A stretch of DNA of 64,000 nucleotides from Haloglomus salinum (GTDB taxonomy: Archaea > Halobacteriota > Halobacteria > Halobacteriales > Haloarculaceae), in NCBI RefSeq assembly GCF_024298825.1, contig NZ_CP101153.1, positions 1,922,001-1,986,000 on the forward strand, given 5' to 3'. The notes beneath the pieces are model-generated. The model was not told the origin of the DNA, searched no databases, and worked only from the letters and a program-made list of their open reading frames with translations. Position 1 is the stretch's first letter. Each line of letters starts with the position of its first letter. Shown piece after piece: positions 50,442 to 60,030 of this stretch. Both the position numbers and the translations under genes were made by a program.

Positions 50442-51176
50442 CTACCGGCGCGTCGTCACGACTGACTGGAAGCCGGGGCTGTAGTGGAGGTGTGGCTCAC
50501 CCGAGAGGTCGAGACCGAGCGGGCGCCCCAGCGAGTTCGTCGTCACGTCGGCCGTCGCGGGTGCGACCTGCCACGGGTCACGGTCGATTTCGCCGACGCG
50601 GACACCCGGCCCGGCCCGAGCGAGGTACGGCGAGGGCTGACCGGCGTCGGTGAACCAGCCCCGGCGCTCGATACAGAACTCGGCGAGCGACCCCGGTTCG
50701 ACCGGTTCGGCCGCCCCGTCCGGTGCGTAGTCGGTGGCGAACGCCGCGGCCGGCTGGCCGGCCTGCGACCGGCGGCTCCGGAGGGAGACCGACTCGACCG
50801 CCTCGCTCCCCCGCCGGATGTCGACGGTCGTCGACGCGACGTAGCAGGGTATCCCCATCGCGCTGTGGAGTGCCGCCGCCCCGACCCGGGTGCCGGCGTC
50901 GACCGAGAGGAAGTAGACCCCGGGCTGGTCGCCGTGCCGGACGTACGTCCGGAGGTTGACCTGGCCGAACGCCTTCGAGGGCCACAGCCCCGCGGGCAGC
51001 GCCTTCGGCCGCGCCTCGGTCACCTCGAACGCGAGGATGCTTGCCCACGCCGATCCGTCGTACGTGTCGAGTTCGAGGCCATCGGGGAGGTGCGGCCGGA
51101 GCTGGTCGGCGTCGACCCGCCAGTGGACGAACAGCACCGCCCGGCCGGTGGTGGTCAGGGCGGTGTCCATGCGCAT
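50442..51176 (-). CDS. DUF2071 (YqjF-like) protein
   Basis: The 244-residue protein shows the family's opening (VLFVHWRVDADQLRPHLPDG, LELDTYDGSAWASILAFEV), the middle FGQVNLRTYVRHGDQPGVYF and FLSVDAGTRVGAAALHSAMG, and GSLAEFCIERRGWFTDAG near the end. The fold resembles acetoacetate-decarboxylase-like barrels. The reaction is unknown. Its start is 99 bases from the divergently read acyl-CoA dehydrogenase. Confidence 0.82.
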   Translation of the reverse strand: MRMDTALTTTGRAVLFVHWRVDADQLRPHLPDGLELDTYDGSAWASILAFEVTEARPKALPAGLWPSKAFGQVNLRTYVRHGDQPGVYFLSVDAGTRVGAAALHSAMGIPCYVASTTVDIRRGSEAVESVSLRSRRSQAGQPAAAFATDYAPDGAAEPVEPGSLAEFCIERRGWFTDAGQPSPYLARAGPGVRVGEIDRDPWQVAPATADVTTNSLGRPLGLDLSGEPHLHYSPGFQSVVTTRR

Positions 51177-51275
51177 ACGCCCCCTTGCGGGCGGGGGGTC
51201 TTGCCGTTTCGGGCCGGGCCACCCGGCCCCTTTTGTCGGGGGAACCTACTTCCCGACGCCACCCGCCCGTGAGTC

Positions 51276-52424
51276 ATGGTCACGCTCACCGACGAGCAGC
51301 GGATGCTGGTGGACGTGCTGGACGACATCGCACGCGAGGAGTTCGTCGCCGACGCGTTCTCGCACGACGGGTTCCCCTGGGAGAACGTCCGGACCCTCGC
51401 GGAACACGACCTCTGGGCGGTCAACCTCGGCGAGGAGTGGGGCGGCGGCGGCCTCTCGGAGTTCGCCGCGGTGCTGGCCATCGAGACCGTGGGCGCGGTC
51501 TGCCCGGAGACCGCGAACGCCCTCTACGGGCAGACGATGGTCGCGCCCCGCGCCATCGAGATGTTCGGCAGCGAGACCCTCAAAGAGGAATACCTCCCGC
51601 CGGTCTGCGCGGGCGAGTCCGCCATCGCCATCGGCATCAGCGAACCCGGCGCCGGCAGCGACGCCGGCGCGATGGAGACCACCGTCGAGGAGACCGACGA
51701 CGGCCTCCGGCTCTCGGGCGAGAAGATCTGGCTCTCCTACGTCCCCGCCAGCGACGCCGTCGTCGTCTGGGCGCGCTTCCCGGACGGCAACCTCGGAACC
51801 GTCCTCGTCGACCTCGACGCGCCCGGCGTCGACGTCCACGAGCACTACACCAACATGGCGGGCCACACCCAGAGCCACCTGTTCTTCGAGGACGTTGCGA
51901 TCCCCGAGGAGCAGGTCCTCGTCCGCGGGAAACGGGCGCTCAAGGAGCAGCTGAAGGCGCTCAACTGGGAGCGGGTCGGGAGCGCCGCCTACGCCACCTC
52001 CATGGCGCGCTGTGCGCTGGAGCATGCCATCGACTACGCCGGCGACCGTGAGCAGTTCGGCCAGCCCATCGGCGAGTTCCAGGGGTTGCGCTGGGAGGTG
52101 GCCGACGCCGTGAAGGAGTACACCGCCGCCCGAGCGCTCACCCACGACGCGGCCACGAACACGCGTGGCGGGAGCGACACGCCCGCGCACCCGGAGCGCC
52201 TGCGCGCCAGCCTCGCGAAGTTCCACGCCTCCGAGACCGCCGAGTCGGTCGTCAGCGACTGCCTGCAGGTGTTCGGCGCGACGGGCTACCAGCAGGGCCA
52301 CCCACTGGAGTTCCTCCACCGACTGGCGCGCGGGCGCCGCATCGCCGCCGGCACGGACGAGATCATGCGCGAGAACATCGCCGACGAGGTGTTCGACGGC
52401 AGCGGGCTGCCGTCGCTGGGGTGA
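51276..52424 (+). CDS. Acyl-CoA dehydrogenase family protein
   Basis: The 382-residue protein reads MVTLTDEQRMLVDVLDDIAR, then LAEHDLWAVNLGEEWGGGGL, IAIGISEPGAGSDAGAMETT, REQFGQPIGEFQGLRWEVAD and VVSDCLQVFGATGYQQGHPL. FAD contacts are conserved. The Glu of the EGT motif is Ala (RRIAAGTDEIMR), as also altered in the other dehydrogenase at 10955. Another base or a non-dehydrogenase role is therefore possible. The substrate is unknown. It appears monocistronic. Confidence 0.86.
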   Translation: MVTLTDEQRMLVDVLDDIAREEFVADAFSHDGFPWENVRTLAEHDLWAVNLGEEWGGGGLSEFAAVLAIETVGAVCPETANALYGQTMVAPRAIEMFGSETLKEEYLPPVCAGESAIAIGISEPGAGSDAGAMETTVEETDDGLRLSGEKIWLSYVPASDAVVVWARFPDGNLGTVLVDLDAPGVDVHEHYTNMAGHTQSHLFFEDVAIPEEQVLVRGKRALKEQLKALNWERVGSAAYATSMARCALEHAIDYAGDREQFGQPIGEFQGLRWEVADAVKEYTAARALTHDAATNTRGGSDTPAHPERLRASLAKFHASETAESVVSDCLQVFGATGYQQGHPLEFLHRLARGRRIAAGTDEIMRENIADEVFDGSGLPSLG

Positions 52425-52482
52425 GACGGACACCGCCACCGGGGCCGGTCCGGCTTTCCGGCCGCAGCACGTACCTGCGCGT

Positions 52483-52890
52483 ATGAACACGCTCGAACTC
52501 CCGACCGGCGAGACGGTCACGCCCGAGGACGTCTTCTGCTACGAGGGCTACCCCTACCGGTTCGTCCCGGCCGAGGACCGCCCGGGGACCAACGCCCGCG
52601 TCGAGGGACCCGGCCCGGGGCCCGACGAGGTCCAGTTCTATCTCGTTCCCCTCTACTGGGGCGGCGGCGACATGGACGTGCCCTTCCCGGACCGCGAGTC
52701 GCTGGTCGAGCAGTGGGACGACGCCCGCGGGGTGCTGACCGACGAGGAGTGGCGCGACTGGCTGGTGGAGTCCCGCGCCGACGGCCGCTTCGACAACAAC
52801 GAACTGGACGCCATCGCCGCGGAACTCGGCCTCGCCGAGGGGCGTGGCGGGGGCGGCCTGCTCGCCCGCGTGCGGCGGCTGCTGGGGTAG
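52483..52890 (+). CDS. Uncharacterised acidic protein
   Basis: The 135-residue protein starts at the ATG at 52483. It has a conserved-looking N-terminal part (LELPTGETVTPEDVFCYEGY, PYRFVPAEDRPG, DEVQFYLVPLYWGGGDMDVP) and a helical C-terminal part ending ARVRRLLG. One Cys (residue 19) is present. I know no function. It lies 58 bases after the acyl-CoA dehydrogenase and could share its transcript. Confidence 0.65.
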   Translation: MNTLELPTGETVTPEDVFCYEGYPYRFVPAEDRPGTNARVEGPGPGPDEVQFYLVPLYWGGGDMDVPFPDRESLVEQWDDARGVLTDEEWRDWLVESRADGRFDNNELDAIAAELGLAEGRGGGGLLARVRRLLG

Positions 52891-53076
52891 CCCCCGACGG
52901 GGAACACGTTGCTCACAATAGTCGCCTGTTTTCTCAATAGGGTGGCATATATATCGTTATTACTCGGGAATTTAGACGGAAAGCGATTAGTTATCGCGGG
53001 ATATTCGCGAATATGTGGGCCTAAGCCAAACGTATCGGTGTCGTTCGTCCCCATCCGGTGATGGGGTGGTTCCCCT

Positions 53077-55620
53077 GTGACCGACGACCCGGTCGTCGAG
53101 CGGGTCGCCGCCGAGCCGTTGCCCGACCCCGATGGCGAGCCCGACCTCTCGGACCCGACGTACTACCTGAACCGGGAGCTGTCGGAACTCGCCTTCCAGC
53201 GGCGCGTCCTGCAGGAGGCACTGGACGAGCGGAACCCGCTGCTGGAGCGGGTCCGCTTCCTCGGCCTGTTCACCAAGAACATCGACGAGTTCGTCATGAA
53301 GCGGGTCGGTGGGCTGAAACAGCAGATTGACGTTGGCGTCACCGAGCGAACGGTCGACGGCCGCACGCCCCGCGAGCAGTGGGAGGCGGTGCTGGACGCA
53401 CTGGGGCCGATGCTCGAGGCCCAGACGGAGTGTTTCACCGACGAGGTCCAGCCGGCGCTCGCCGACGCCGGCATCCACCTCCACGCGTACGACGAGCTAT
53501 CGGCCACCCAGCGCGAGGACCTGCGGGCGTACTTCGAGGCGTCCGTGCTGCCGACGCTGACGCCACTGGCGTTCGACCCGGCGCACCCGTTCCCCTTCAT
53601 CTCGAACCGGTCGCTGTCGCTGGCCGTCGTCACGCGCCGTGACGACGAGGACGAGCCGACGTTCACGCGCATCAAGATTCCGCAGAACCGCCCCCGACTC
53701 GTCGAGGTCGGTGACGCCGAGTACGTCCTGCTGGAGGAGGTCGTCCGCGAGAACCTGGACCTGCTGCTGCCGAACGTGGACATCGTGGACACGTCGCTGT
53801 TCCGGCTCACCCGGAACGCGGAGGTCCGGCGCAACGAGGAGGTCGCCGAGGACCTCATCGACATGATCCAGGAGGTGCTCGAACAGCGTCGGTTCGCGAC
53901 CGCGGTGCGGATGGAGATCGAGGCCGACGCGCCCGACATCGTCGTCGACATCCTCACCGAGCAACTCGACCTCGACGAGCACGAGGTGTTCCGGCGCGAG
54001 GGCATCCTCGACTACCGGCCGCTGCTGGAGCTGACGGACCTCGACCGCCCGGACCTGCAACTGCCCGACTGGTCGCCGATGCCCCACCCGCGACTCGAGC
54101 GCGGCGCCGGGAACGCGGCCGTCCCCGGGGCCAGCGGGGACGAGCGCCCCTCCGTCTTCGGTGAGGTCGCGCGCGACGACGTGCTGTTGCACCACCCGTA
54201 CCACTCCTTCGAGGAGACGTTCCAGCGGTTCCTCGAGGAGGCCGCCGAGGACCCGGATGTGCTGGCCATCAAGGCCGCCATCTACCGGACGGCGAGCGAT
54301 TCGCGGGTCATCCAGAGCCTCATCGACGCCGCCGACAACGGCAAACAGGTCGCAGTGATGGTCGAGTTGAAGGCCCGCTTCGACGAGGAGAACAACCTCG
54401 ACTGGGTCCGAACGCTGGAGGAGGAGGGCATCCACGTCGCCTACGGTACCATCGGGCTGAAGACCCACACGAAGACCGCGCTCGTCGTCCGCGACGAGTC
54501 GAACCACGGCGAGGGGGACGCCAACACCGCCGACGCCGAGGGGGTCCGGCTCTACTCCCATATCGGCACCGGCAACTACCACTCCGAGACGGCCAAGGGG
54601 TACGTCGACCTGGGCCTCCTGACGGCGGACCGTGACATCGGCCGCGACCTGGTGAAGGTGTTCAACTTCTTCACTGGCCCGTCGCTGGACGAGGAGTTCC
54701 GGAAGCTGCTCATCGCACCGGTCACGATGCGCCGGGAGTTCACGCGCTCCATCCGCCGCGAGGCCGAGCACGCCCGTGCGGGCCGGCCCGCCCGCATCGT
54801 GGTCAAGGTGAACGGGCTGGAGGACCCCGATATCGTCCGAGAGCTGTACGAGGCGTCGCAGGCCGGCGTCGATATCGACCTCGTCGTCCGCGACATCTGC
54901 CGGCTCCGGCCGGGTATCGAGGGCGTCAGCGAGACCATCCGGGTCCACAGCATCGTCGGCCGGTTCCTCGAGCACTCGCGGATATTCTACTTCGAGAACG
55001 GTGGCGACCCCGAGTGGTACACCGGGAGCGCCGACTGGATGACCCGGAACCTGGATAGTCGTGTCGAGGCCGTCACACCCGTCGAGGACCCGGCCATCCG
55101 CGAGCAGCTCCGCTTCAACCTCCACCTCAACCTCTCGGACAACCGCAAGCGCTGGACGATGCACCCGGACGGCTCGTACGTCCAGCAGCGCCCGGGCGAC
55201 GAGCCGGAGGTGAACACCCAGGAGATCCTGATGGCGTGCGCCCGTGAGGCGACCCGGCGCGACGATGTCCACACGGGCATCGTTCCGGAGCACGAGCACG
55301 TCACCGGCGACCTGCTCGTCGAATCCGTCGACGACCCGAGTGGCGACGAGGCAGACGAGAGCGGGCTGCCGGCGTCGCCGGACGGGAACGGGGCCGCCGT
55401 CGCGGACGGGAGCGACGTGGTAGTGCCGTCACCCGCGGCCACCGAGGACGCGGCGGCCGACCTCCCGGCGGTGCTGGCGGCCAACCGCGACCACTGGTAC
55501 GTCCCCGACAGCGGCCGGTACGAGTACGCGGTCCGGACACCCGATGGCGACCGCCGCTACTTCCGAACGGTCGAGGGCGCCGCGAACGCCGTCGCGCGGT
55601 TCTACGCCGGGGGGGCGTGA
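53077..55620 (+). CDS. ppk1: Polyphosphate kinase
   Basis: The 847-residue protein uses the GTG at 53077. N-terminal domain: YYLNRELSELAFQRRVLQEA and RFLGLFTKNIDEFVMKRVGG. Catalytic half: YHSFEETFQRFLEEAAEDPD, AVMVELKARFDEENNLDWVR, SHIGTGNYHSETAKGY with the phosphorylated His region, and SIVGRFLEHSRIFYFENGGD with the second His. It makes and degrades polyphosphate from ATP. It is longer than typical PPK1 (about 690) because of an acidic linker (about residues 745-800) and a C-terminal 45-residue domain (DHWYVPDSGRYEYAVRTPDG). An AT-rich promoter region lies at about 52935-52970. Confidence 0.93.
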   Translation: MTDDPVVERVAAEPLPDPDGEPDLSDPTYYLNRELSELAFQRRVLQEALDERNPLLERVRFLGLFTKNIDEFVMKRVGGLKQQIDVGVTERTVDGRTPREQWEAVLDALGPMLEAQTECFTDEVQPALADAGIHLHAYDELSATQREDLRAYFEASVLPTLTPLAFDPAHPFPFISNRSLSLAVVTRRDDEDEPTFTRIKIPQNRPRLVEVGDAEYVLLEEVVRENLDLLLPNVDIVDTSLFRLTRNAEVRRNEEVAEDLIDMIQEVLEQRRFATAVRMEIEADAPDIVVDILTEQLDLDEHEVFRREGILDYRPLLELTDLDRPDLQLPDWSPMPHPRLERGAGNAAVPGASGDERPSVFGEVARDDVLLHHPYHSFEETFQRFLEEAAEDPDVLAIKAAIYRTASDSRVIQSLIDAADNGKQVAVMVELKARFDEENNLDWVRTLEEEGIHVAYGTIGLKTHTKTALVVRDESNHGEGDANTADAEGVRLYSHIGTGNYHSETAKGYVDLGLLTADRDIGRDLVKVFNFFTGPSLDEEFRKLLIAPVTMRREFTRSIRREAEHARAGRPARIVVKVNGLEDPDIVRELYEASQAGVDIDLVVRDICRLRPGIEGVSETIRVHSIVGRFLEHSRIFYFENGGDPEWYTGSADWMTRNLDSRVEAVTPVEDPAIREQLRFNLHLNLSDNRKRWTMHPDGSYVQQRPGDEPEVNTQEILMACAREATRRDDVHTGIVPEHEHVTGDLLVESVDDPSGDEADESGLPASPDGNGAAVADGSDVVVPSPAATEDAAADLPAVLAANRDHWYVPDSGRYEYAVRTPDGDRRYFRTVEGAANAVARFYAGGA

Positions 55621-55680
55621 GTCCGGGCCCGGAACCGAACGCCTAAACGCCTCGCCGCCGTGCCCACCTAGGGTTCGAAC

Positions 55681-56757
55681 ATGTCAGCAGACGACCCCGC
55701 CATCCGCACGGGGCTCTCCTACGACGACGTGCTGGTCGTCCCGGCACGGTCCCCCGTGGACTCCCGGAGCGACGTCTCGCTCGCCACACACCTGACCGAC
55801 GACATCGCGCTGGAGGCACCCATCCTGAGCGCGCCGATGGACACCGTGACGGGACCGGAGCTCGCGGTCGCGCTCCACGAACTGGGCGGGTTCGGCACCA
55901 TCCACCGCTTCCAGACCGTCGAGCACCAGGTCGCTGCCATCGAGGAGACGGTCGCGCAGGGCGCCCGCGTCGGCGCCGCACTCGGCATCGACGAGGCGTA
56001 CCGCGACCGCGCCGAGCGCGTCCTCGAGGCCGGCGCGGCGTGTCTGATGGTCGACGTAGCTCACGGCCACATGGAGGCCGCCCTCGACGTGGTCGAGCAC
56101 GTCGCCGACGAGTTCGACGTGCCGCTCGTCGCGGGCAACGTCGCCACCGAAGCCGGTGTCGCGGACCTGGCCGCAGCCGGCGCGGACTGTATCAAGGTCG
56201 GTATCGGTCCCGGGTCCCACTGCACCACGCGCGAGGTGGCCGGCGCCGGCGTCCCGCAGTTCACGGCCGTCCGCGACTGTGCCCGCGCCGCCGAGGAGTA
56301 CGGCGTCCGCACCATCGCCGACGGCGGCATCTCGGGGTCGGGCGACGCCGTGACGGCCCTGCTCGGGGGCGCGGACACCGTGATGATGGGCGGGTTCTTC
56401 GCGGGCACCGACGAGGCGCCCGGCGAACTCGTCGAACACGCCGGGAGCCGCTACAAGCGCTCGCACGGGATGGCCTCGACCTCCGCGAACGAGGCGCGCT
56501 CGGACAAGGCCGCCGCGGAGTCCGCGCCGGAAGCCGACGAGGGCGTCGCCGGACTGGTCCCCTACCAGGGGTCGCTGTCGAGCGTCGTCCCCGAGTTCCT
56601 CGCGGGTATCCGCTCGGGGGTGAGCTACGCGGGCGGCTACACGCTGGACGAGGCCCGCGAGGGCGTGGAGTTCGTCCGCGTCACCGAGGCAGCGAAGGCA
56701 CGCGGCGGGTCGCACACGTTCGTCCGTGACGAGACGCGGCCGACAGGTAGTGATTGA
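55681..56757 (+). CDS. IMP dehydrogenase/GMP reductase family enzyme lacking CBS domains
   Basis: The 358-residue TIM barrel reads [60 protein letters not shown]. The catalytic loop [20 protein letters not shown] has the active Cys. [20 protein letters not shown] and the YRGMGS-like [14 protein letters not shown] are also visible. The CBS pair of full-length IMPDH is missing, so it may be a CBS-less IMPDH or a GMP reductase. Sequence alone does not decide. It stands alone before a long non-coding gap. Confidence 0.88.
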   Translation: MSADDPAIRTGLSYDDVLVVPARSPVDSRSDVSLATHLTDDIALEAPILSAPMDTVTGPELAVALHELGGFGTIHRFQTVEHQVAAIEETVAQGARVGAALGIDEAYRDRAERVLEAGAACLMVDVAHGHMEAALDVVEHVADEFDVPLVAGNVATEAGVADLAAAGADCIKVGIGPGSHCTTREVAGAGVPQFTAVRDCARAAEEYGVRTIADGGISGSGDAVTALLGGADTVMMGGFFAGTDEAPGELVEHAGSRYKRSHGMASTSANEARSDKAAAESAPEADEGVAGLVPYQGSLSSVVPEFLAGIRSGVSYAGGYTLDEAREGVEFVRVTEAAKARGGSHTFVRDETRPTGSD

Positions 56758-57612
56758 GCAACCGCAATAAACCATCCATTTCCCATATTGTGATATTATG
56801 TGGTCTTTTAGTCTACATTCGAGTCGTGTTATAGTGGGAATCGTCCGGAACGGAACCTACGAAGCCCTCACGCTCTCGTGACGCCGCGACTCGCTGCGCT
56901 CCTCGGGTTCGCTACGCTCACCCTGCGGTGCTTGCTTCGTCGGGGCGACGACGAGAGCGCTCGCCCTTCGAGTCCGCCAGGGACGCGGGAGGTGGCACGG
57001 GCGCGGCGGCCCTGCCCTTCCCCAGGTCGCGCGGGTTCGCCCGCAGGGGCGAACCACGCGCTCCCGGCCCGTGGATTGTGGCGGGTGCGCACCACCGTCA
57101 GTCGAACGGGCGCGCGCTGGCGGCTGTGCCGCAGGCCAGCCGCCGCCCAGCGCGCGAGGGACGAGAAGCGCAGGGAGCGAAGCGACCGAGCATCGCAGGC
57201 GGTTGGGGAGGTATGAGGCCAACGGCTACTGACTGACGAATCCGCGGTCCTGGTGGAATCGAAGGTGAGCCGAACGCAGTGAGGCGAACAGCGGGGGAGC
57301 GAAGCTCCCCCGAGCGAACGGCGGCTTCGCCGCCGTGAGCGTCGGCAGAGCTTGCTCTGCCGGAAGGCGAGCGCTCTCGACCCGGTGAGACGACGTCTCC
57401 GGAAATCTTCGATCTCCGGGATGATGAAAATCGCCAGGGGCGATTTTCAGATCACAAGGACCACAGCGCGAGCGAAGCGAGCGCGAGGACCGCAGCGAGT
57501 CGCAACCGGTCGAGAGCGCGAGGGCTTCGGAGGCAGTCCCGTCGTCGGAGTCCTCGCCCCGAGAATCACGAAAGCGTCGGAATAAGCCACTCATCAGCCG
57601 AAATATTCCCCC
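56758..57612. other. Long non-coding gap with hairpin run
   Basis: No frame has haloarchaeal codon bias or recognisable products on either strand. 56758-56860 is AT-rich. 56878-57240 is rich in CGCTGCGCTC/GAGCGAAGCGA-type words. 57293-57449 holds six inverted repeats in a row. It could be a structured RNA, an old element, or recombinogenic filler. Confidence 0.6.
57293..57449 (+). repeat. Run of six consecutive hairpins
   Basis: Perfect stems occur at 57293-57311 (GGGGGAGC/GCTCCCCC), 57318-57336 (ACGGCGGC/GCCGCCGT), 57343-57362 (CGGCAGAGC/GCTCTGCCG), 57387-57399 (GAGAC/GTCTC) and 57425-57449 (TGAAAATCGCC/GGCGATTTTCA). A one-mismatch stem lies at about 57401-57417. Most loops are 2-3 bases. 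Confidence 0.75.
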
Positions 57613-58650
57613 TCACACAACCTGCGAGACCCGCTCGACGACCGCCTCCACGTCCGCACGACTCACATCCAAATGCGTACAGAACCGGACCTGATGGTCG
57701 TCGAACGGCACCGCCAGCACCCCCACCTCCGCACACCGCTCCAGGAACGCCTCCGCCGGGTCCTCAGTATCCACCAGCACGATGTTCGTCTCCGGGTCGT
57801 GCGCGGCGAGTCCGTCCAGTTCGTCCAGCCCGTCCGCCAGGCGCTCGGCGTTCCGGTGGTCCTCGGCGAGGCGGTCGCGGTTCTCCAGCGCCCGCAGGCC
57901 CGGCGCCGCGATGATGCCGGCCTGCCGCATCCCGCCGCCGAACAGCTTGCGATGCCGGCGCGCTCGCTCCACGAACTCGGCGTCGCCGGCGAGCATCGAG
58001 CCGACGGGCGCGCCGAGCCCCTTCGAGAGGCAGAACATCACCGAGTCCACCTCGCGGGTGAGGCGCGCGGCCGGCACGTCCAGCGCGGCGGCGGCGTTGA
58101 ACAGGCGCGCGCCGTCGAGGTGGACGGGCACGTCGTACTCGTGCGCGGCATCGGCGGCGGCGTCGATGCGCTCGGGGGCGATGGCGGTGCCACCCTTCGC
58201 GTTGTGCGTGTTCTCCAGGCACAGCAGCCCCGTCCCCGGCCGGTGGCCGTCGGCCGCGACGTGGCCCGCGTGGACCGCCTCGGGCGTGACGACGCCGCGG
58301 TCGCCGCCGTCGACGGTGCGGACCTGCAGGCCCGAGTGCTGGGCGAGGCCGCCGAGTTCCCACCGGTAGACGTGGCTGTCGCGCTCGACGAGGGCCTCCT
58401 GCCCCTGCTCGGTGTGGGTGCGGGCGGCGACCTGGTTGCCCATCGTCCCCGTCGGGACGTAGAGGGCGGCCGCCATCCCCACGAGGTCGGCGGCACGAGC
58501 TTCGAGTTCGTTGACGGTGGGGTCCTCGCGGTAGACATCGTCGCCCACGTCGGCGTCGTGGGCGGCCTCGCGCATCGCGTCACTCGGGCGCGTGACCGTA
58601 TCGGAGCGGCAGTCGATGGGGTCGTCGTGGTCGGTGTCGGCGGTGGGCAT
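57613..58650 (-). CDS. Low-specificity L-threonine aldolase
   Basis: The 345-residue PLP enzyme starts at the ATG at 58650; one at 58677 would add 9 residues. Motifs: IDCRSDTVTRPSDAMREAAH, VGDDVYREDPTVNELE, ALYVPTGTMGNQVA, CLENTHNAKGG, VHLDGARLFNAA, and the PLP-Lys region VMFCLSKGLGAPVGS. It cleaves threonine or allo-threonine to glycine and acetaldehyde in the cytosol. It is divergent from the M29 aminopeptidase starting at 58759. Confidence 0.92.
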   Translation of the reverse strand: MPTADTDHDDPIDCRSDTVTRPSDAMREAAHDADVGDDVYREDPTVNELEARAADLVGMAAALYVPTGTMGNQVAARTHTEQGQEALVERDSHVYRWELGGLAQHSGLQVRTVDGGDRGVVTPEAVHAGHVAADGHRPGTGLLCLENTHNAKGGTAIAPERIDAAADAAHEYDVPVHLDGARLFNAAAALDVPAARLTREVDSVMFCLSKGLGAPVGSMLAGDAEFVERARRHRKLFGGGMRQAGIIAAPGLRALENRDRLAEDHRNAERLADGLDELDGLAAHDPETNIVLVDTEDPAEAFLERCAEVGVLAVPFDDHQVRFCTHLDVSRADVEAVVERVSQVV

Positions 58651-58758
58651 GGGCCCCTGTTTCGGGTCGAACGGCATATCAGCGGCGACGGCGGCGAGGA
58701 GTTCGCACGGCCGCCACGTGGCGGAAACGGTATGCCGGCCCCCGCCGAATCCGGGCGC

Positions 58759-59847
58759 ATGGACCCGCGAATCCGAGAGCACGCGCAGGTGCTCGCCGAC
58801 GCCATCGACCTCTCCGAGGGCGACAACCTCGTCATCAAGTCCGAGCCCGCCGCCGAGGACCTCGTCGTGGCCCTCTACGAGGTCGCCGGCGACCGTGGCG
58901 CACACCCGCTCCACATCACCACCAACCGGAGCGGCCGCGCCATCCGAAACTACCTCCGTGCCGCCGAGGAGTCCGGGATGGCGTTCGAGACGCCGCCCCA
59001 CGAGCAGGCGCTCGTCGAGGCGGCCGACTGCCACGTCGTCATCCGGGCCCACGGCAACGTCACGGAGATGGTGGACGTGGACGACGACCTCAACGCTGAC
59101 TACGAGTCCGCCCACAGCCCCATCCTCAACGAGCGGCTCACCGACCGCTGGACGCTCACCCAGCACCCCACCCCGGCGAACGCCCAGCTGGCCGAGATGT
59201 CCACGGAGGCCTACCAGAACTTCGTCTACGACGCCATCAACAAGGACTGGGACGCCCAGCGCGAGTTCCAGGAGCAGATGGTCGAGATCCTCGACGCTGG
59301 CGAGGAGGTCCGCATCGTCTCCGGCGACACGACGGACGTGACCATGTCCATCGCGGGCAACATCACCATCAACGATACCAACTCCAACAACCTCCCCGGC
59401 GGCGAGGTGTTCACCGCCCCCATCCCCGACAGCGTCGAGGGCGAGGTTCTCTTCGACAAGCCCGTCTACCGCCGCGGCAAGGAGGTCACCGGGGCCCGCC
59501 TCGTCTTCGAGGACGGCGAGGTCGTCGACTACAGCGCCGAGAAGAACGAGTCGTTCCTCGGCTCCATCCTCGATACTGACCCCGGCGCGCGCCGGCTCGG
59601 GGAACTCGGCATCGGGATGAACCGCGACATCGACCGGTTCACGTACAACATGCTGTTCGACGAGAAGATGGGCGACACCGTCCACATGGCCGTCGGCCGC
59701 GCCTACGAGGCCAACGTCGGCGAGGGCAACGAGCAGAACCAGAGCGCCCAGCACGTCGACATGATCGTGGACATGAGCGAGGACTCGCGTATCGAGGTCG
59801 ACGGCGAGGTCGTGCAGGAGGACGGGACGTTCGTCTTCGAGGAGTGA
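58759..59847 (+). CDS. M29-family aminopeptidase, copy 1
   Basis: The 362-residue protein takes the ATG at 58759 (MDPRIREHAQVLADAIDLSE), matching the start of copy 2. An ATG at 58732 is possible. The dinuclear metal-site region is visible: PGGEVFTAPIPDSVEGEV, LGELGIGMNRDIDRFT, DEKMGDTVHMAVGRAYE and QHVDMIVDM, with Glu, Glu, His and His/Asp ligands. It releases N-terminal residues from peptides in the cytosol. A perfect 8-base hairpin follows its stop. Confidence 0.9.
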   Translation: MDPRIREHAQVLADAIDLSEGDNLVIKSEPAAEDLVVALYEVAGDRGAHPLHITTNRSGRAIRNYLRAAEESGMAFETPPHEQALVEAADCHVVIRAHGNVTEMVDVDDDLNADYESAHSPILNERLTDRWTLTQHPTPANAQLAEMSTEAYQNFVYDAINKDWDAQREFQEQMVEILDAGEEVRIVSGDTTDVTMSIAGNITINDTNSNNLPGGEVFTAPIPDSVEGEVLFDKPVYRRGKEVTGARLVFEDGEVVDYSAEKNESFLGSILDTDPGARRLGELGIGMNRDIDRFTYNMLFDEKMGDTVHMAVGRAYEANVGEGNEQNQSAQHVDMIVDMSEDSRIEVDGEVVQEDGTFVFEE

Positions 59848-59874
59848 GCGGTTCCGAGCGGAGCGAGGAACCGC
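59848..59874 (+). terminator. Hairpin after M29 copy 1
   Basis: GCGGTTCC (59848-59855) and GGAACCGC (59867-59874) form a perfect stem right after the stop. It probably ends the copy 1 transcript or separates the two tandem genes. Confidence 0.5.
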
Positions 59875-60030
59875 AGTAGCGAGCGGGGTGCGGAGGCGAC
59901 CCGCGAGCACTGAAGGCCGCAGTGAGCGAAGCCCAGGAGTCCGAGCGGCGGACCCGCGAGGACGGGTTCGAGGCGGAATCCGGGGGCCGCTTCGGGCACG
60001 TTTTTCGCGCCGGACGCCGAAGCCGGCCGT

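Noticed and set aside
53497-55299. 600-codon minus-strand open frame
   Set aside because: Antisense of polyphosphate kinase.
57465-57485. Seventh hairpin in the run (GCGCGAGC with GCGAGCGCG)
   Set aside because: The halves are near direct repeats, not reverse complements, so no stable stem forms.
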